From positions 15,686,896-15,750,895 of the forward strand of contig NC_084802.1 in assembly GCF_963169125.1 (NCBI RefSeq): a DNA stretch of 64,000 bases. The letters are read 5' to 3'. Under the pieces are notes generated by a model. The model worked only from the letters and a program-made list of their open reading frames with translations. It was not told the DNA's origin and searched no databases. Below are positions 22,936 to 35,503 of this stretch, piece after piece; position 1 is the first letter of the stretch, and each line of letters begins with the position of its first letter. Source of the stretch: Humulus lupulus (lineage: Eukaryota > Streptophyta > Magnoliopsida > Rosales > Cannabaceae). Position numbers and translations under genes: made by a program.

Positions 22936-23379
22936 AGTACTAGAGAAATATAAGGATATGTGCGGTAAAGGAGGATATTAAAAATTCTTGAGATAATTGA
23001 CAATACTACGATTACAAACATGATTTTCCTTGTAGCTAACATATATAAAGCTTATTTTATAACATCGAATATTAAATTTTATTATAAGTGAAATATGCTA
23101 GATTTTTTATGTCATTTTTTGCACTGCGTACAAATTTTAGTAATAGGAATAGTTTATGGGCTCGTGTAAATTTGGAAAAAACAAGGGAATTTTTAAAAAA
23201 TATGGCTTTTATACCATCAATGTACAAAAATATAGGAATTATACTTTTCTTAATTTGTATGGGAAAATTTATTAAATAAAAAGTTAAAATATGGTAAACA
23301 CAATTGGTAGCTAACTAAAATATGGAAATGCCATATTTTTTATCATAGTTATGTTTTCTTTGATTTTGAAGGTAATTTT

Positions 23380-23935
23380 ATTATTATTTTTTTTTAATTT
23401 TTAATTTTTTCCTTCATTTTTTGATTATTTGTTCTTTCTTTTTTTTCATTACTTATTTTTTCTTCTATTTTTTCTACCAATTTTTTCTTTCATCATTTTT
23501 TCTTTCCATTTTTCCATTCTTCTTCTTCTTCTTTTTATTTTTATTCATTTATCTATTTTTTTCTTTCATTTGTATTTTTTTTTTTCATATTTTTTCAGTT
23601 TTCTTTCTTTTTTTTTCTTTTTTTACCTTCTATTTTTTCTTCATTTTTGTATTTATTATTTTCTCCTTCCATATTTTTTTCTTTTTTCACACATATGAGC
23701 TTTTTTTTCTTCTTCCATTTTTTCTTTTTTTTTTCAATTTTTTCTTCTCATTTTTCTTCTTCTTCTTATTTTTACTTTTATTTATTTATCTGTTTTTTCG
23801 TTCATTATTTCTTTTGTTTTTTTTTTCATTTTTGTACTTATTCTTTTCTCATTCTATTTTTTTTTCATTTTTTTCACACATATTTTAACATTACATAATT
23901 ATTTTACTATTTTTTTTATTTTTTATCTTTTATTA
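23380..23935 (+). repeat. Low-complexity pyrimidine tract
   Basis: About 550 bp of almost pure T with C (TTTTTCTTT-like) on the plus strand. The apparent Phe/Ser/Leu-rich frames here are an artefact of composition and are not genes. Confidence 0.9.
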
Positions 23936-24073
23936 TTGTAATTTTTTATAGTTTTTTCCACTATATGTAAAAAAATTCAAATCAAATTTTTCAGCATTTT
24001 CTTTTTACTGTAACACTTATAGGAATACCAAAATTTGGAAATAAAACTAATAAAAATATGAAAACCTGAATGG

Positions 24074-24439
24074 GTAACTGGTTACCTTCACGTTCTTTGT
24101 GTGTATATCTCTGGGGGTAACTAGTTACCTTCACGTTCTGATGTGTGTATAATTATGGGTTCTTTATGGTAACTGGTTACCTATGTTACCAAAATCATAG
24201 TTAATTCTTCTTCATTTTTTAATGAAGTGTTCTTCCTCTTTTTCCTTCAAATTTGATGTTTCTTTTCATGTCTAATATGAGTAACTCGTCACCTCTCTTA
24301 GGTAACTGGTTACCCCTCTTATGGTAGAAAGTTACTCATCTCAGGATAACTGGCTACCTCTCCTAGTACATGTTATTTAACCTAGCTATAGGATTTTTTT
24401 TTTACATAACTGTCAAATATCAATCAAGTAACTGGTTAC
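24074..24439. repeat. Cluster of GTAACTGGTTAC palindromes
   Basis: The 12-bp palindrome GTAACTGGTTAC occurs exactly at 24074-24085, 24169-24180, 24302-24313 and 24428-24439. Variants are at 24117-24128 (GTAACTAGTTAC), 24281-24292 (GTAACTCGTCAC) and near 24346 (ATAACTGGCTAC). The words recur at uneven spacing and are often followed by CTTCACG or CCTC. A related cluster lies at 60869-61330. Confidence 0.85.
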
Positions 24440-24698
24440 CTTACACAGGATTTTAAAAAAGAAACGTACAATCTAAAAAAAAAGGAAAAAATGTTTATAA
24501 TAAATAAAAAATAATTTTAAAAACAATTCATATTACAAAAAATAAATTTGCAAAACAAACCAAAGGAAAATTTAATAAAAAAACAAATAAGCTAAAAAAA
24601 AATAATCAAATTACAAACATACCCTTCCAAATTAATAAAACTTAATTAAGAGTAAAACTATGGCATAAACCAACTTTTATACAAAAATATAGGAAAAT

Positions 24699-25937
24699 AA
24701 ACCCATAAAAGTGAAAATTCTTTAAAAAAGCCATAGATTACCTTTTTTTTTTTAAAAAGTCATGTTTTTGCACTCTATTAAAAATCTCATATAAAGTGTA
24801 ATTTCCTCATAAAACAATGATAATACTTCCCTTCTTATTTTCTTAAGTAATGTCATTACTAATAATCAATTTTTATTTATTTTATTTTATATTGTTAAAA
24901 AGTTAAAAGACAAATTTACCCTTAAAAAATATTCTCTTTAAAAAATATACATTTTCTATAAATGGAAATTTAGTCAAATTAAAGCATTCTGATTATGTAA
25001 CCAAAATAAAATGTTTTTTATTCCCTTTCCGATCTGTTTAGTAAACAAAATAATAAATTAATTATTCTGATTCTTTAATATTTTATTCTCATTCATTTCT
25101 CCCATTGATTTATTTTTATTACGATTACAGTTTAGTAATCGTGTCGTGAAGCTACTTCTTTTGACGTTGATTTCGGGCGTCGCAATTAGTGTAGCTCAGA
25201 AGCGTCACTTTAGAACTGACACTATTGAAGTTAATAGCACCAGTTTTACACTATTGCTAAACAAAATAATAATAATAAAACAAATCCAATGTTAGAATTC
25301 TACCACCCCCGAACCTGCTGTCACCACCACCACCATACAAAAAATAAGAAAAAGAAAGAAAATCAAATGACCACCACCAAGCCAATGTCGTCGCCACCAC
25401 TTAGAAAGAAAAACAGAATGTGTGTGAGAGAGTAAGAGAGAACTCTAGTGAGAGAGAGGGAGGGCTTACCTCAAACCCACTGCCACAACCCCTTAGAACC
25501 ACCACCACCAAGAACCACCAAACTGTGAAAACCTGCAAAAATCAAACGACATAAAACCTCGAACCTGATTATGAATTATGAATGTGAGTAGAATTATTAA
25601 TTTCCAACTCTTCAATAAATGCCAATTAGCAAACGTGAATATATATTGAGGACTAACATAACATAACCTGATTAACCCTACATTTAAAGCAAATACATTT
25701 ACCAAACTTTGTAGGATTTTTCGTTTTAACTAGCGAAGTTAGTTGGACACTCAACCTTAATGAGGCGAGTATAGGGTTCTTAATAGGCAATAGAGTGGGG
25801 GACAAGAACCCAGCTTGTTTTAGTTTTCTTTTATTTTTAATACAAAATTATTAAAATTATACATGATAAAATAATTTTTTATATAAAAGTATAATCTTTA
25901 ATGATATAATTTATTTTTATTATTTATATTAAGAAAA
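24699..25937. repeat. Host segment X, left copy (main part)
   Basis: From AAACCCATAAAAGT at 24699 this segment matches 51496-52740 base for base with minor changes, and continues after the Gypsy element at 38330-38437. It contains CCACCA-rich and GA-repeat stretches but no supported gene. A short part (CCTACATTTAAAGCA with CCAAACTTTG) also recurs near 63640. The GAAAA at 25933-25937 is the left target duplication of the Gypsy element. Confidence 0.85.
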
Positions 25938-28221
25938 TGTAACAACCCAAATTCACTAGTAAGGCTTAAGGGCCTTGATTAGTGTGCCAGGAGGGCATTA
26001 CTGGAATAATTGTGATTTAATGAGTAATTATATGTTTAATGATGCTTATATGATAATTGAATATATTATGTGGTAATATGATATGTGATATATGCGAGAA
26101 CCACATTATGATGTGGATAAAGCTGCAGTCGGCGACTCGAGGCGATCCTAGGGCTAGATAGCGGGAAAAGTCACAACGGGGTATTATAATTGACTTTGGG
26201 CAAGTCAGGGGTATTTTAGGTATCAGGTAGTGATTTAGACTATCGGGTGATGAAAATAAATAATTGGAGATATATTTGAGGTTAGGGTGTCTAGGCGGGA
26301 ATATTGGAGGATTTTACCATTTTGGCCTCGGGGACGGTTCCGGTACCCCGAGCCTCAGGATTAACTTAATGGATAAGTTAGACTTAAGGAACCCTTTAGA
26401 AGAAAAACACAAACCGACTAAGCATTTTCTCTCAGCTCACTTACACGCTCAAAGGAAACCAAGGAGAGAAAAACACAGAAAACTTAAGGGAGAAGCAAGT
26501 TGGAATTCTGAGATTTGTAGAGTGGATTTGGGAGTCTAGCTCAAAGGTTTAATCAAGGAACTGGAGCAAGATTTAAGGTAAGCATCTAACTCTGCTTTCT
26601 GTGGTTGAATTATGAGTTTTAGCTGGGTTTTAGTTAAGTGCTTAAGCAAGTTTAGTTGTGATGTTCTAAGGCAGAATCAAGAAGGGAACTTGGGGACCTA
26701 GCTTGGCCACAGCTTGGTGAAGTGATTCTACAGCAAAGGTGAGTTCTAACTCCAAGTTTAGAGGTTCTAGATTGTGTTTGAGTGGCTGGTTTGGGTGTTT
26801 GTAGCACTTGGGTTTCAAAAATGGAAAGGAGAGGATTAGAGTGTGATAGACTGTGTTTTCTTGGGAATTATGTTGCTTAGATCATGTTAAAGAAGTTGGG
26901 AGTTAATTGGTTTTGAGTTGGGGTCTTTGGGATATCTTAAGGTGAGGTTTAGAGATTGAAAATGGTGGTTTTTTCTGGGTTCGAAGGGTCGGGTCGCGGC
27001 ATGGTTCTTGGTGAGCCGCGGCCCTTCAAGGTTGTTGCATGCTGAGGAAGGAGGGCGGGCCGCGGCATGGTCCAAGCAATGTCGTGGCCCTTACCTGTTT
27101 TTGTGCCTTGGATGGCTCTGTTTGGGGGCCATGCCGCGGCATGGGTGGCCTATGCCGCGGCGCTTAAGGGATTTTGGGATTTTAAGATTTTAGGCTTGGG
27201 AATTTAACCTAGGGTGCTCGGGGTTGAGTCTTTTACCATATTTGGTGAAGTTCAATGTTCCGAGTACTAGAACTTGGCTTGGAAGCTCATTTAAGGTTGT
27301 TAATGGTGTCTTTCTTCATGGTTGTGACTAGGTGTTAAGCTAGGGCTCGAGGATCGGATCACGCTCAAGGAGTATCGCCCGTAACTAACTCATCTGAAAG
27401 CTAAAGGTAAGAAAACTGCACCTAGTTGATTATATGAGACAAGACTAAGGGCTCCCTATTGTAAAAGCTTGAAAGATTGGTATTATGTCATGCAATCCAT
27501 TTAGTGAACCAACGGCCTAGGGGTGCCAAGGGTCTCACTAGCGCACAGGGCGCGGCTCGGCCACTAGTAGCCGAGGACAGCTTATTATGTACTGAGCTTG
27601 GTTTAAGCGGGCCAGAGTCAGTGGGTTAAACAGAGGGCGCAGACTAAGTCGTCGACCCTGATTATTATGTGATATGAGCAGTATATGTGGTCGAATGTAT
27701 CTTGTATTGGATTGTATATGCTGATTATCTGTTGTGGACTATCTAGTGAGTATACATGCATACTGAGCTATTTGTCTGTTATTATTGTTTGAGTTATCTG
27801 TGATGTTTTCTTGCTGGGCCTTGGCTCACGGGTGGTACGTGGTGCAGGTAAAGGCAAGGGCAAGTTAGATCAGCCCTGACTAGAGAGCTCGGCGAGCGAA
27901 ATGTACATAGCCAGGTGATCGGCCGCCACAGTTGAGGTCTAGGCAAGGACATGGAACCTAAAGACTGTCTGTTTTGCCTTAGTATGGCTAGTGGATACTT
28001 ATTTACTTTTGGAAGTCTGTAAACTTATTGTAACTTTGTGTTTATGGGATCCCTTGTTTATTACAGTTTAAATATATGAAATGAGTCTTTTGAGACCGAA
28101 ACATTTTTAACCATAGATCTTACATGTCTAGTGACACGTTTTCAAATTAATGACTTGACTAGCGAGTCCTGCACCTTTATAAGTACACAGTGTAGCGGTC
28201 TTGGCTATCCAGGGCGTTACA
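25938..28221 (+). repeat. 5' LTR of the Gypsy element
   Basis: TGTAACAACCC to GGGCGTTACA. It contains GCCGCGGC-type palindromic words at about 26990-27160 and two splice-donor-like blocks shared with all large LTRs here: AAAGGTAAGAAAACTGCACC (about 27403-27422) and GTGGTGCAGGTAAAGGCAAG (about 27838-27859). Confidence 0.95.
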
Positions 28222-28224
28222 ACT

Positions 28225-28236
28225 TGGTATCAGAGC
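28225..28236 (+). promoter_or_regulatory. Primer-binding site of the Gypsy element
   Basis: TGGTATCAGAGC, the standard plant tRNA-Met primer site, lies three bases after the LTR end. Confidence 0.95.
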
Positions 28237-28632
28237 GTCCTAGGTTTAAGGGTTCCTGAAGACAACCTGGATATGTACATTCACTGCTGGAGACAAGCTC
28301 AAGTTGGGGTTTGGTAATGTGTATATGTGTGCCTATGTGCTTATGTATCTGAGATGAGTTATGCATTTTTTTATTGACTGAATTGCTAGGAAGCATGAGA
28401 TACTGATAGGGCCTGGCCCTTGACTGCTGTGTGAAGGTATTGAGGCATGTTTATCAACATTGCCATGCATGTAAATGAGTATATGACGATTAATTGTTTA
28501 TGGTATATGGATGCTTATATGTGTTGGTTGTCTATGAATGGTTATGTTCTATTGTTGAGTTTTGGGGAAACTTTTACCCTGTCATTGTGGTCTGACCGCC
28601 AAGTCGATATTTGCAGATTGACTTGGATAGTT

Positions 28633-31600
28633 ATGCGTGCAAGGAAATCTTCACGACTAGCCGGCACTGGGTCCGGGACCAGGGGCAATGACCAGGGCCA
28701 GACACCTCCGCCAGTCCCTGAGAACTGGCAGCAGTTAATGGCTGAGATGCAGGCTCGATTGCAGAGTCAGGATAAGTTGATTCGTATTTTGCAGCAGCAG
28801 GCTCCATCAGGGAGTGCTGCCCCTTCTTTACCACCTGCAGTGGTACCAGCTGTGCAGCCTGGGGAGGTTGTTAACAGGTTGGAGCCGTTATATGAGCGGT
28901 TCAGGAAGCAGCAACCCCCAGTCTTTGTGGGAGGACCAGATCCGTTGAAAGCCGAGCAGTGGCTAACTATGATCACAGTGATTCTGGATTTCATGAGGAT
29001 TGAAGGACAGGATAGAGTGGCCTGTGCCACTTATATGTTGAGGGAGGATGCCCGTATTTGGTGGGAAGTGGCATCGCAGACCAGAGAGGTTGCCACACTG
29101 ACTTGGGAAGGTTTCAAGGATTTGTTTGGCCAGAAGTATTACAATGTTGCTGTTAGGGCAGCAAAGGTTAATGAGTTTGTAAGTCTGGTACAGGGCAGTA
29201 TGACTGTTACAGAGTATGCCCTGAAGTTTGATAGGCTTGCGAAATTTGCACCAGATCTTGTGCCTACTGATGCTGCTAGGCAAGATCGTTTTATTAGGGG
29301 GCTTAATGCTATGATAGCCCGGGATGTTAGAACTACCACGGTACCTGGAGGAATAACTTATGCCCAGGCCGTTGAGAGGGCTCTTACCGCTGAGGAAGCG
29401 GAGAACAAAATATGGAAGGAGAGCGCAGTGAGGCGTGAGGGCCGCAGGGCGGTGCCTCCTTATTCCGGGACAGGTAGGGGCGGAGGCCCCAGTGACTTCA
29501 AGAGGAAGACTCCTGACACGTCGGCCGCTCCTAGTCTTGATGGGAGGGATCGGGGTGGTCAGGGTGGCCATCAGGGTGGCGGTGAGGCATGGAGGACCTA
29601 TCCAGAGTGCCCGAGGTGTAGAAGACGCCATTTGGGCGAGTGCACGGCCAAGGCATGTTTCGTTTGTGGGGTAGTGGGGCATCTCAGGAAAGACTGCCCA
29701 ACGGTGATGAAAGGGGAAGCAGGAAAGGTGGATAGCTTGACCCCAGCTCGAGTATTCACCTTGACTCAGGCGGAGGCTAAGGCTAGTCTCTCAGTAGTGA
29801 CAGGTCAGCTTTCTAGTGCTGGCTTTCCTTTTACAGTATTGATTGATTCTAGTGCTCCACATTCTTTTGTTTCTAGTAGAGTAATTGATAGACTGTGTAG
29901 ACCTAGTGAGTATTGGACTGCGGGGTTTGGGACTTTGTTGCCTACAGGGGAGCTGGTAGTCTCTAGGAGGTGGATTAGGGCACTGCCATTGATGGTTGGT
30001 GGTAGAGAGCTTTCGGTGGATTTGATTGAATTAGATTTGGGAGATTTCGATATGATTCTAGGAATGGATTGGCTGGCTAGGTATGGGGCTACGATTGATT
30101 GTAGGAAGAAGATGGTTACTTTTGAGCCGGAGGGCGAGGACCCTTTTGTCTTTGTGGGTGTGGTGTCTGGACCCCGTGTACCTATGATTTCAGCATTGAG
30201 AGCCAGAGACTTGTTGCAGGGAGGATGCATAGGTTTTCTGGCTAGTGTGGTGGATACCGCTAGGGTCATGCCGGCAGGGCCAGGAGAGACTAGATTAGTG
30301 TGTGAGTTTCTGGATGTCTTCCATGAGGATCTGCCAGGGTTGCCGCTGCGTAGGGAGATTCAGTTTGAGATTGAGTTAGCACCAGGGACAGAACCAGTTT
30401 GAGATTGAGTTAGCACCAGGGCACCGTACAGAATGGCACCAGCGGAACTGAAAGAGTTGAAGATACAGTTGCAAGAACTTTTGGATTTGGGATTCATCAG
30501 GCCTAGTTACTCTCCATGGGGTGCTCCAGTGTTGTTCGTTAAAAAGAAGGACCGGACTCTAAGGATGTGTATCGATTACAGAGAATTGAACAAGTTGACC
30601 ATAAAGAATAAGTATCATCTGCCAAAGATTGATGATTTGTTTGATCAACTGCAAGGTAAGACGGTGTTCTCAAAGATTGATCTTCGATCTGGTTATCACC
30701 AGCTGAGGATCAAGGATGAGGATATACCAAAGACAGCTTTCCCGACACGATATGGGCATTATGAGTTCCTGGTCATGTCTTTTGGTCTGACCAATGCCTC
30801 AGCGGCTTTCATGGACTTAATGAACAGAGTGTTCAAGGATTTCTTGGATCAGTTCGTCATTGTCTTCATTGATGACATTTTGGTATACTCCAGTTCAGAG
30901 GCAGAGCATGAGCAGCACCTCCGGCAGGTTTTACAGAGGTTAAGGGAGCATCAGTTGTACGCTAAGTTTAAGAAGTGTGAGTTCTGGCTACCAGAGGTGA
31001 CCTTCCTTGGACATATAGTTGGGGCAGAAGGGATTAAGGTGGATCCATCCAAGGTGGAGGCAGTTAGGGATTGGCCGAGGCCGAGGAATGCCTCAGAGGT
31101 GCAGAGTTTCCTTGGGTTGGCTGGTTACTACAGGAGATTTGTAGAGGGGTTCTCGAAGATCTCTTCACCGATGACAGAGTTAACAACAAAGAATCAGAAG
31201 TTCGTCTGGTCAGAGAAGTGTGAGAACAGCTTTCAGGAGTTGAAACGACGGCTTATTTCTGCACCAGTGTTGAGTCTTCCTTCGGAGGAAGGGAAGTTCG
31301 TGGTCTACTGTGACGCATCGAGGTTGGGTTTAGGCTGTGTGCTGATGCAGAATGAGAAAGTTATAGCCTACGCGTCTCGACAGCTGAAGGAGTATGAGCA
31401 GAGGTATCCGACTCATGATTTGGAGTTAGCGGCAGTTGTGTTTGCACTGAAGGTGTGGCGTCATTATCTGTATGGTGAGAAGTGCGAGATCTACACTGAT
31501 TATAAGAGTCTGAAATATTTCTTCACGCAGAAGGATCTGAATATGAGACAGAGACGTTGGCTAGAATTGGTTAAGGATTATGATTGTGACATCCTTTACC

Positions 31601-33189
31601 ATCCTGGGAAAGCCAACGTAGTGGCAGATGCATTGAGCCGGAGGGGCCCAGGACAGTTGTATAGTTCTACTCATATCTCAAAGGGATTGGCTGATGAGAT
31701 GGTTAGGGCAAAGATAGAACTGGTGGTGGGCCAGTTAGCCAATATCACTTTGCAGTCGACCCTGTTGGAACGGGTCAAGGAGGGTCAGTTGACTGATGTG
31801 CAGTTGCAGGATAGTAGGCAGCATGCCTTAGCGGGGACAGCTAAGGATTATTCAGTTTCAGAGACAGGTCTGCTTCGGTATCATGGACGGATATGTGTTC
31901 CGGCAGATGAGGGGATTAGGCGAGAGATATTGGATGAGTCCCACACTACGCCGTACTCACTTCATCCGGGTACCACGAAGATGTATCAAGATCTACGAAC
32001 ATTATACTGGTGGCCCGGGATGAAGAAGGATGTAGTTGAGTATGTATCTAGATGTTTAACCTGTCAGCAGGTTAAGGCTGAGCATCAGCGACCAGCGGGA
32101 TTGCTTCAGCCTTTGGGTATTCCAGAGTGGAAGTGTGAGGACATTACGATGGATTTCGTTGGTGGATTACCCAGGACAGTTGGACTTCATGACTCGGTGT
32201 GGGTGATAGTGGACAGGTACACCAAGTCAGCTCATTTTCTACCAGTGAGGTCGACCTATACGGTGGAACAGTATGCAGAGTTGTATGTGAGGGAGATAGT
32301 TCGTCTCCATGGGGTTCCAAAGTCTATTGTGTCTGACCGAGACCCTATCTTTACCTCCAAGTTTTGGGGAGCTTTGCAGAGAGCCATGGGGACTCAGCTG
32401 AAGTTTAGCACAGCTTTTCATCCTCAGACTGATGGGCAGTCTGAGAGGACGATTCAGGTGTTGGAGGACATGCTTAGGGCATGTGTGATTGACTTTGAGG
32501 GTTCGTGGAGTAAGTATCTTCCATTGGTTGAGTTTTCATATAACAACAGTTACCAGTCCACGATTGGAGTGGCTCCTTATGAGATGTTATATGGAAGGAA
32601 GTGCAGATCACCTATTCACTGGGATGAGATGGGTGAGACAAGGTATTTGGGCCCAGATATGGTTTAGAAGACTAATGAGGCCATTGAAAATATCCGAGCT
32701 AGAATGCTTGCCTCGCAGAGCAGACAGAAAAGCTACGCTTATCCTAAGCGTAGGAACGTGGAGTTCCAGGTTGGGGACCACGTGTTTCTGCGAGTTTCAC
32801 CGTTGAGGGGTGTGAGGAGGTTTGGAGTGAAGGGCAAGCTGAGCCCTCGGTTTGTCGGACCCTTTGAGATTTTAGAGAGGGTTGGGCAGGTGGCTTACAG
32901 GCTGGCTTTGCCACCGTCCTTTTCAGGAGTTCATAATGTGTTTCACGTCTCTATGTTGCGGAAGTATGTCTCTGATACTACACATGTGTTGAGGCATGAG
33001 GACCTGGAGCTACAGGCAGATTTATCCTATGAGGAGAGACCAGTTCGGATTTTAGATCGGAAGGATAAAGTTCTGCGAAATAAGACAATTCTGTTAGTGA
33101 AAGTATTATGGAGGAATAGCAAGGTCGAGGAGGCGACCTGGGAGTTGGAGACGGCGATGCGGGATCAGTATCCCGAGCTATTCAGGTAA
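28633..33189 (+). pseudogene. Gypsy gag-pol polyprotein with chromodomain-like C-terminus, three in-frame stops
   Basis: A single frame runs from ATG 28633 to 33189. In order: retrotransposon gag domain; CCHC knuckle CFVCGVVGHLRKDC; protease with LIDSSAPHSF, where DSG reads DSS, and ILGMDWL; reverse transcriptase with [12 protein letters not shown]; RNase H with VYCDAS and YTDYKSLKY (usual TDHKSL); integrase with the zinc-binding region ending CLTCQ and the triad in MDFVGG, SDRDPIF and DGQSERT; and a C-terminal chromodomain-like region ([16 protein letters not shown]). Two TGA stops (30400-30402, 30406-30408) arise in a 27-bp direct duplication (30361-30387 and 30395-30421) between protease and RT. 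A TAG at 32665-32667 stands where CAG is usual. Clade Tekay/Del-like is inferred from the chromodomain-like end and LTR style. It is unlikely to be autonomous. Confidence 0.95.
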
Positions 33190-33212
33190 ATTTTGAGGAC
33201 GAAATTCTCATT

Positions 33213-33225
33213 AGGAGGGGATAGT
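33213..33225 (+). promoter_or_regulatory. Polypurine tract of the Gypsy element
   Basis: AGGAGGGGATAGT directly precedes the 3' LTR and would prime plus-strand DNA synthesis. Confidence 0.85.
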
Positions 33226-35503
33226 TGTAACGACCCAAATTCACTAGTAAGGCTTAAGGGCCTTGATTAGTGTGCCAGGAGGGCATTACTAGAATAATTG
33301 TGATTTAATGAGTAATTATATGTTTAATGATGCTTATATGATAACTGATTATATTATGTGGTAATATGATATGTGATATATGCGAGAACCACATTATGAT
33401 GTGGATAAAGCTGCAGCCGGCGACTCGAGGCGATCCTAGGGCTAGATAGCAGGAAAAGTCACAACGGGGTATTATAATTGACTTTGGGCAAGTCAGGGGT
33501 ATTTTAGGTATCAGGTAGTGATTTAGACTATCGGGTGATGAAAATAAATAATTGGAGATATATTTGAGGTTAGGGTGTCTAGGCGGGAATATTGGAGGAT
33601 TTTACCATTTTAGCCTCGGGGACGGTTCCGGTACCCCGAGCCTCAGGATTAACTTAATGGATAAGTTAGACTTAAGGAAGCCTTTAGAAGAAAAACACAA
33701 ACCGACTAAGCATTTTCTCTCAGCTCACTTACACGCTCAAAGGAAACCAAGGAGAGAAAAACACAGAAAACTTAAGGGAGAAGCAAGTTGGAATTCTGAG
33801 ATTTGTAGAGTGGATTTGGGAGTCTAGCTCAAGGGTTTAATCAAGGAACTGGAGCAATATTTAAGGTAAGCATCTAACTCTGCTTTTTGTGGTTGAATTA
33901 TGAGTTTTAGCTGGGTTTTAGCTAGGTGCTGAAGCAAGTTTAGTTGTGATGTTCTAAGGCAGAATTAAGAAGGGAACTTGGGGACCTAGCTTGGCCACAG
34001 CTTGGTGAAGTGATTCTACAGCAAATGTGAGTTCTAACTCCAAGTTTAGAGGTTCTAGATTGTGTTTGAGTGACTGGTTTGGGTGTTTGTATCACTTGGG
34101 TTTCAGAAATGGAAAGGAGAGGATTAGAGTGTGATAGACTGTGTTTTCTTGGGAATTATGTTGCTTAGATCATGTTAAAGAAGTTGGGAGTTAATTGGTT
34201 TTGAGTTGGGGTCTTTGGGATATCTTAAGGTGAGGTTTAGAGATTGAAAATGGTGGTTTTTTCTGGGTTCGAAGGGTCGGGCCGCGGCATGGTTCTTGGT
34301 GAGCCGCGGCCCTTCAAGGTTGTTGCATGCTGAGGAAGGAGGGCGGGCCGCGACATGGTCCAAGCAATGCCGCGGCCCTTACCTGTTTTTGTGCCTTGGA
34401 TGGCTCTGTTTGGGGGCCATGCTGCGACATGGGTGGCCTATGCCGCGGCGCTTAAGGGATTTTGGGATTTTAAGATTTTAGGCTTGGGAATTTAACCTAG
34501 GGTGCTCGGGGTTGAGTCTTTTACCATATTTGGTGAAGTTCAATGTTCCGAGTACTATAACTTGGCTTGGAAGCTCATTTAAGGTTGTTAATGGTGTCTT
34601 TCTTCATGGTTGTGACTAGGTGTTAAGCTAGGGCTCAAGGATCGGATCGCGCTCAAGGAGTATCGCCCGTAACTAACTCATCTGAAAGCTAAAGGTAAGA
34701 AAACTGCACCTGGTTGATTATATGAGACAGAACTAAGGGCTCCCTATTGTAAAAGCTTGAAAGGATGGTATTATGCCATGCAAGCCATTTAGTGAACCAA
34801 CGGCCTAGGGGTGCCAAGGGTCTCACTAGCGCACAGGGCGCGGCTCGGCCACTGGTAGCCGAGGACAGCTTATTATGCACTGAGCTTGGTTTAAGCGGGC
34901 CAGATTCAGTGGGTTAAACAGATGGCTCGGCCTAAGTCGTCGGCCCTGATTATTATGTGATATGAGCAGTATATGTGGTCGAATGTATCTTGTATTGGAT
35001 TGTATATGCTGATTATCTGTTGTGGACTATCTAGTGAGTATACATGCATACTGAGCTATTTGTCTGTTATTATTGTTTGAGTTATCTGTGATGTTTTCTT
35101 GCTGGGCCTTGGCTCACGGGTGGTACGTGGTGCAAGTAAAGGCAAGGGCAAGTTAGATCAGCCCTGACTAGAGAGCTCGGCGAGTGGAATGTACATAGCC
35201 AGGTGCTCGGCCGCCACAGTTGAGGTCTAGGCAAGGACATGGAACCTAAAGACTGTCTGTTTTGCCTTAGTATGGCTAGTGGATACGTATGTACTTTTGG
35301 AAGTCTGTAAACTTATTGTAACTTTGTGTTTATGGGATCCCTTGTTTATTACATTTTAAATATATGAAATGAGTCTTTTGAGACCGAAACCTTTTTAACC
35401 ATAGATCTTACATGTCTAGTGACACGTTTTCAAATTAATGACTTGACTAGCGAGTCGTGCACCTTTATAAGTACATAGTGTAGCGGTCTTGGCTATCCAG
35501 GGC
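33226..35503 (+). repeat. 3' LTR of the Gypsy element (main part)
   Basis: It is nearly identical to the 5' LTR. It is cut six bases before its end by the nested solo LTR; the remaining GTTACA is at 38319-38324. The same GC palindromes and splice-donor-like blocks are present (about 34688 and 35122). Confidence 0.95.

Noticed and set aside
23421..23898. Long Phe-rich reading frames in the pyrimidine tract
   Set aside because: They are a by-product of a T/C-only sequence; several frames are open at once and none has a domain or gene context.
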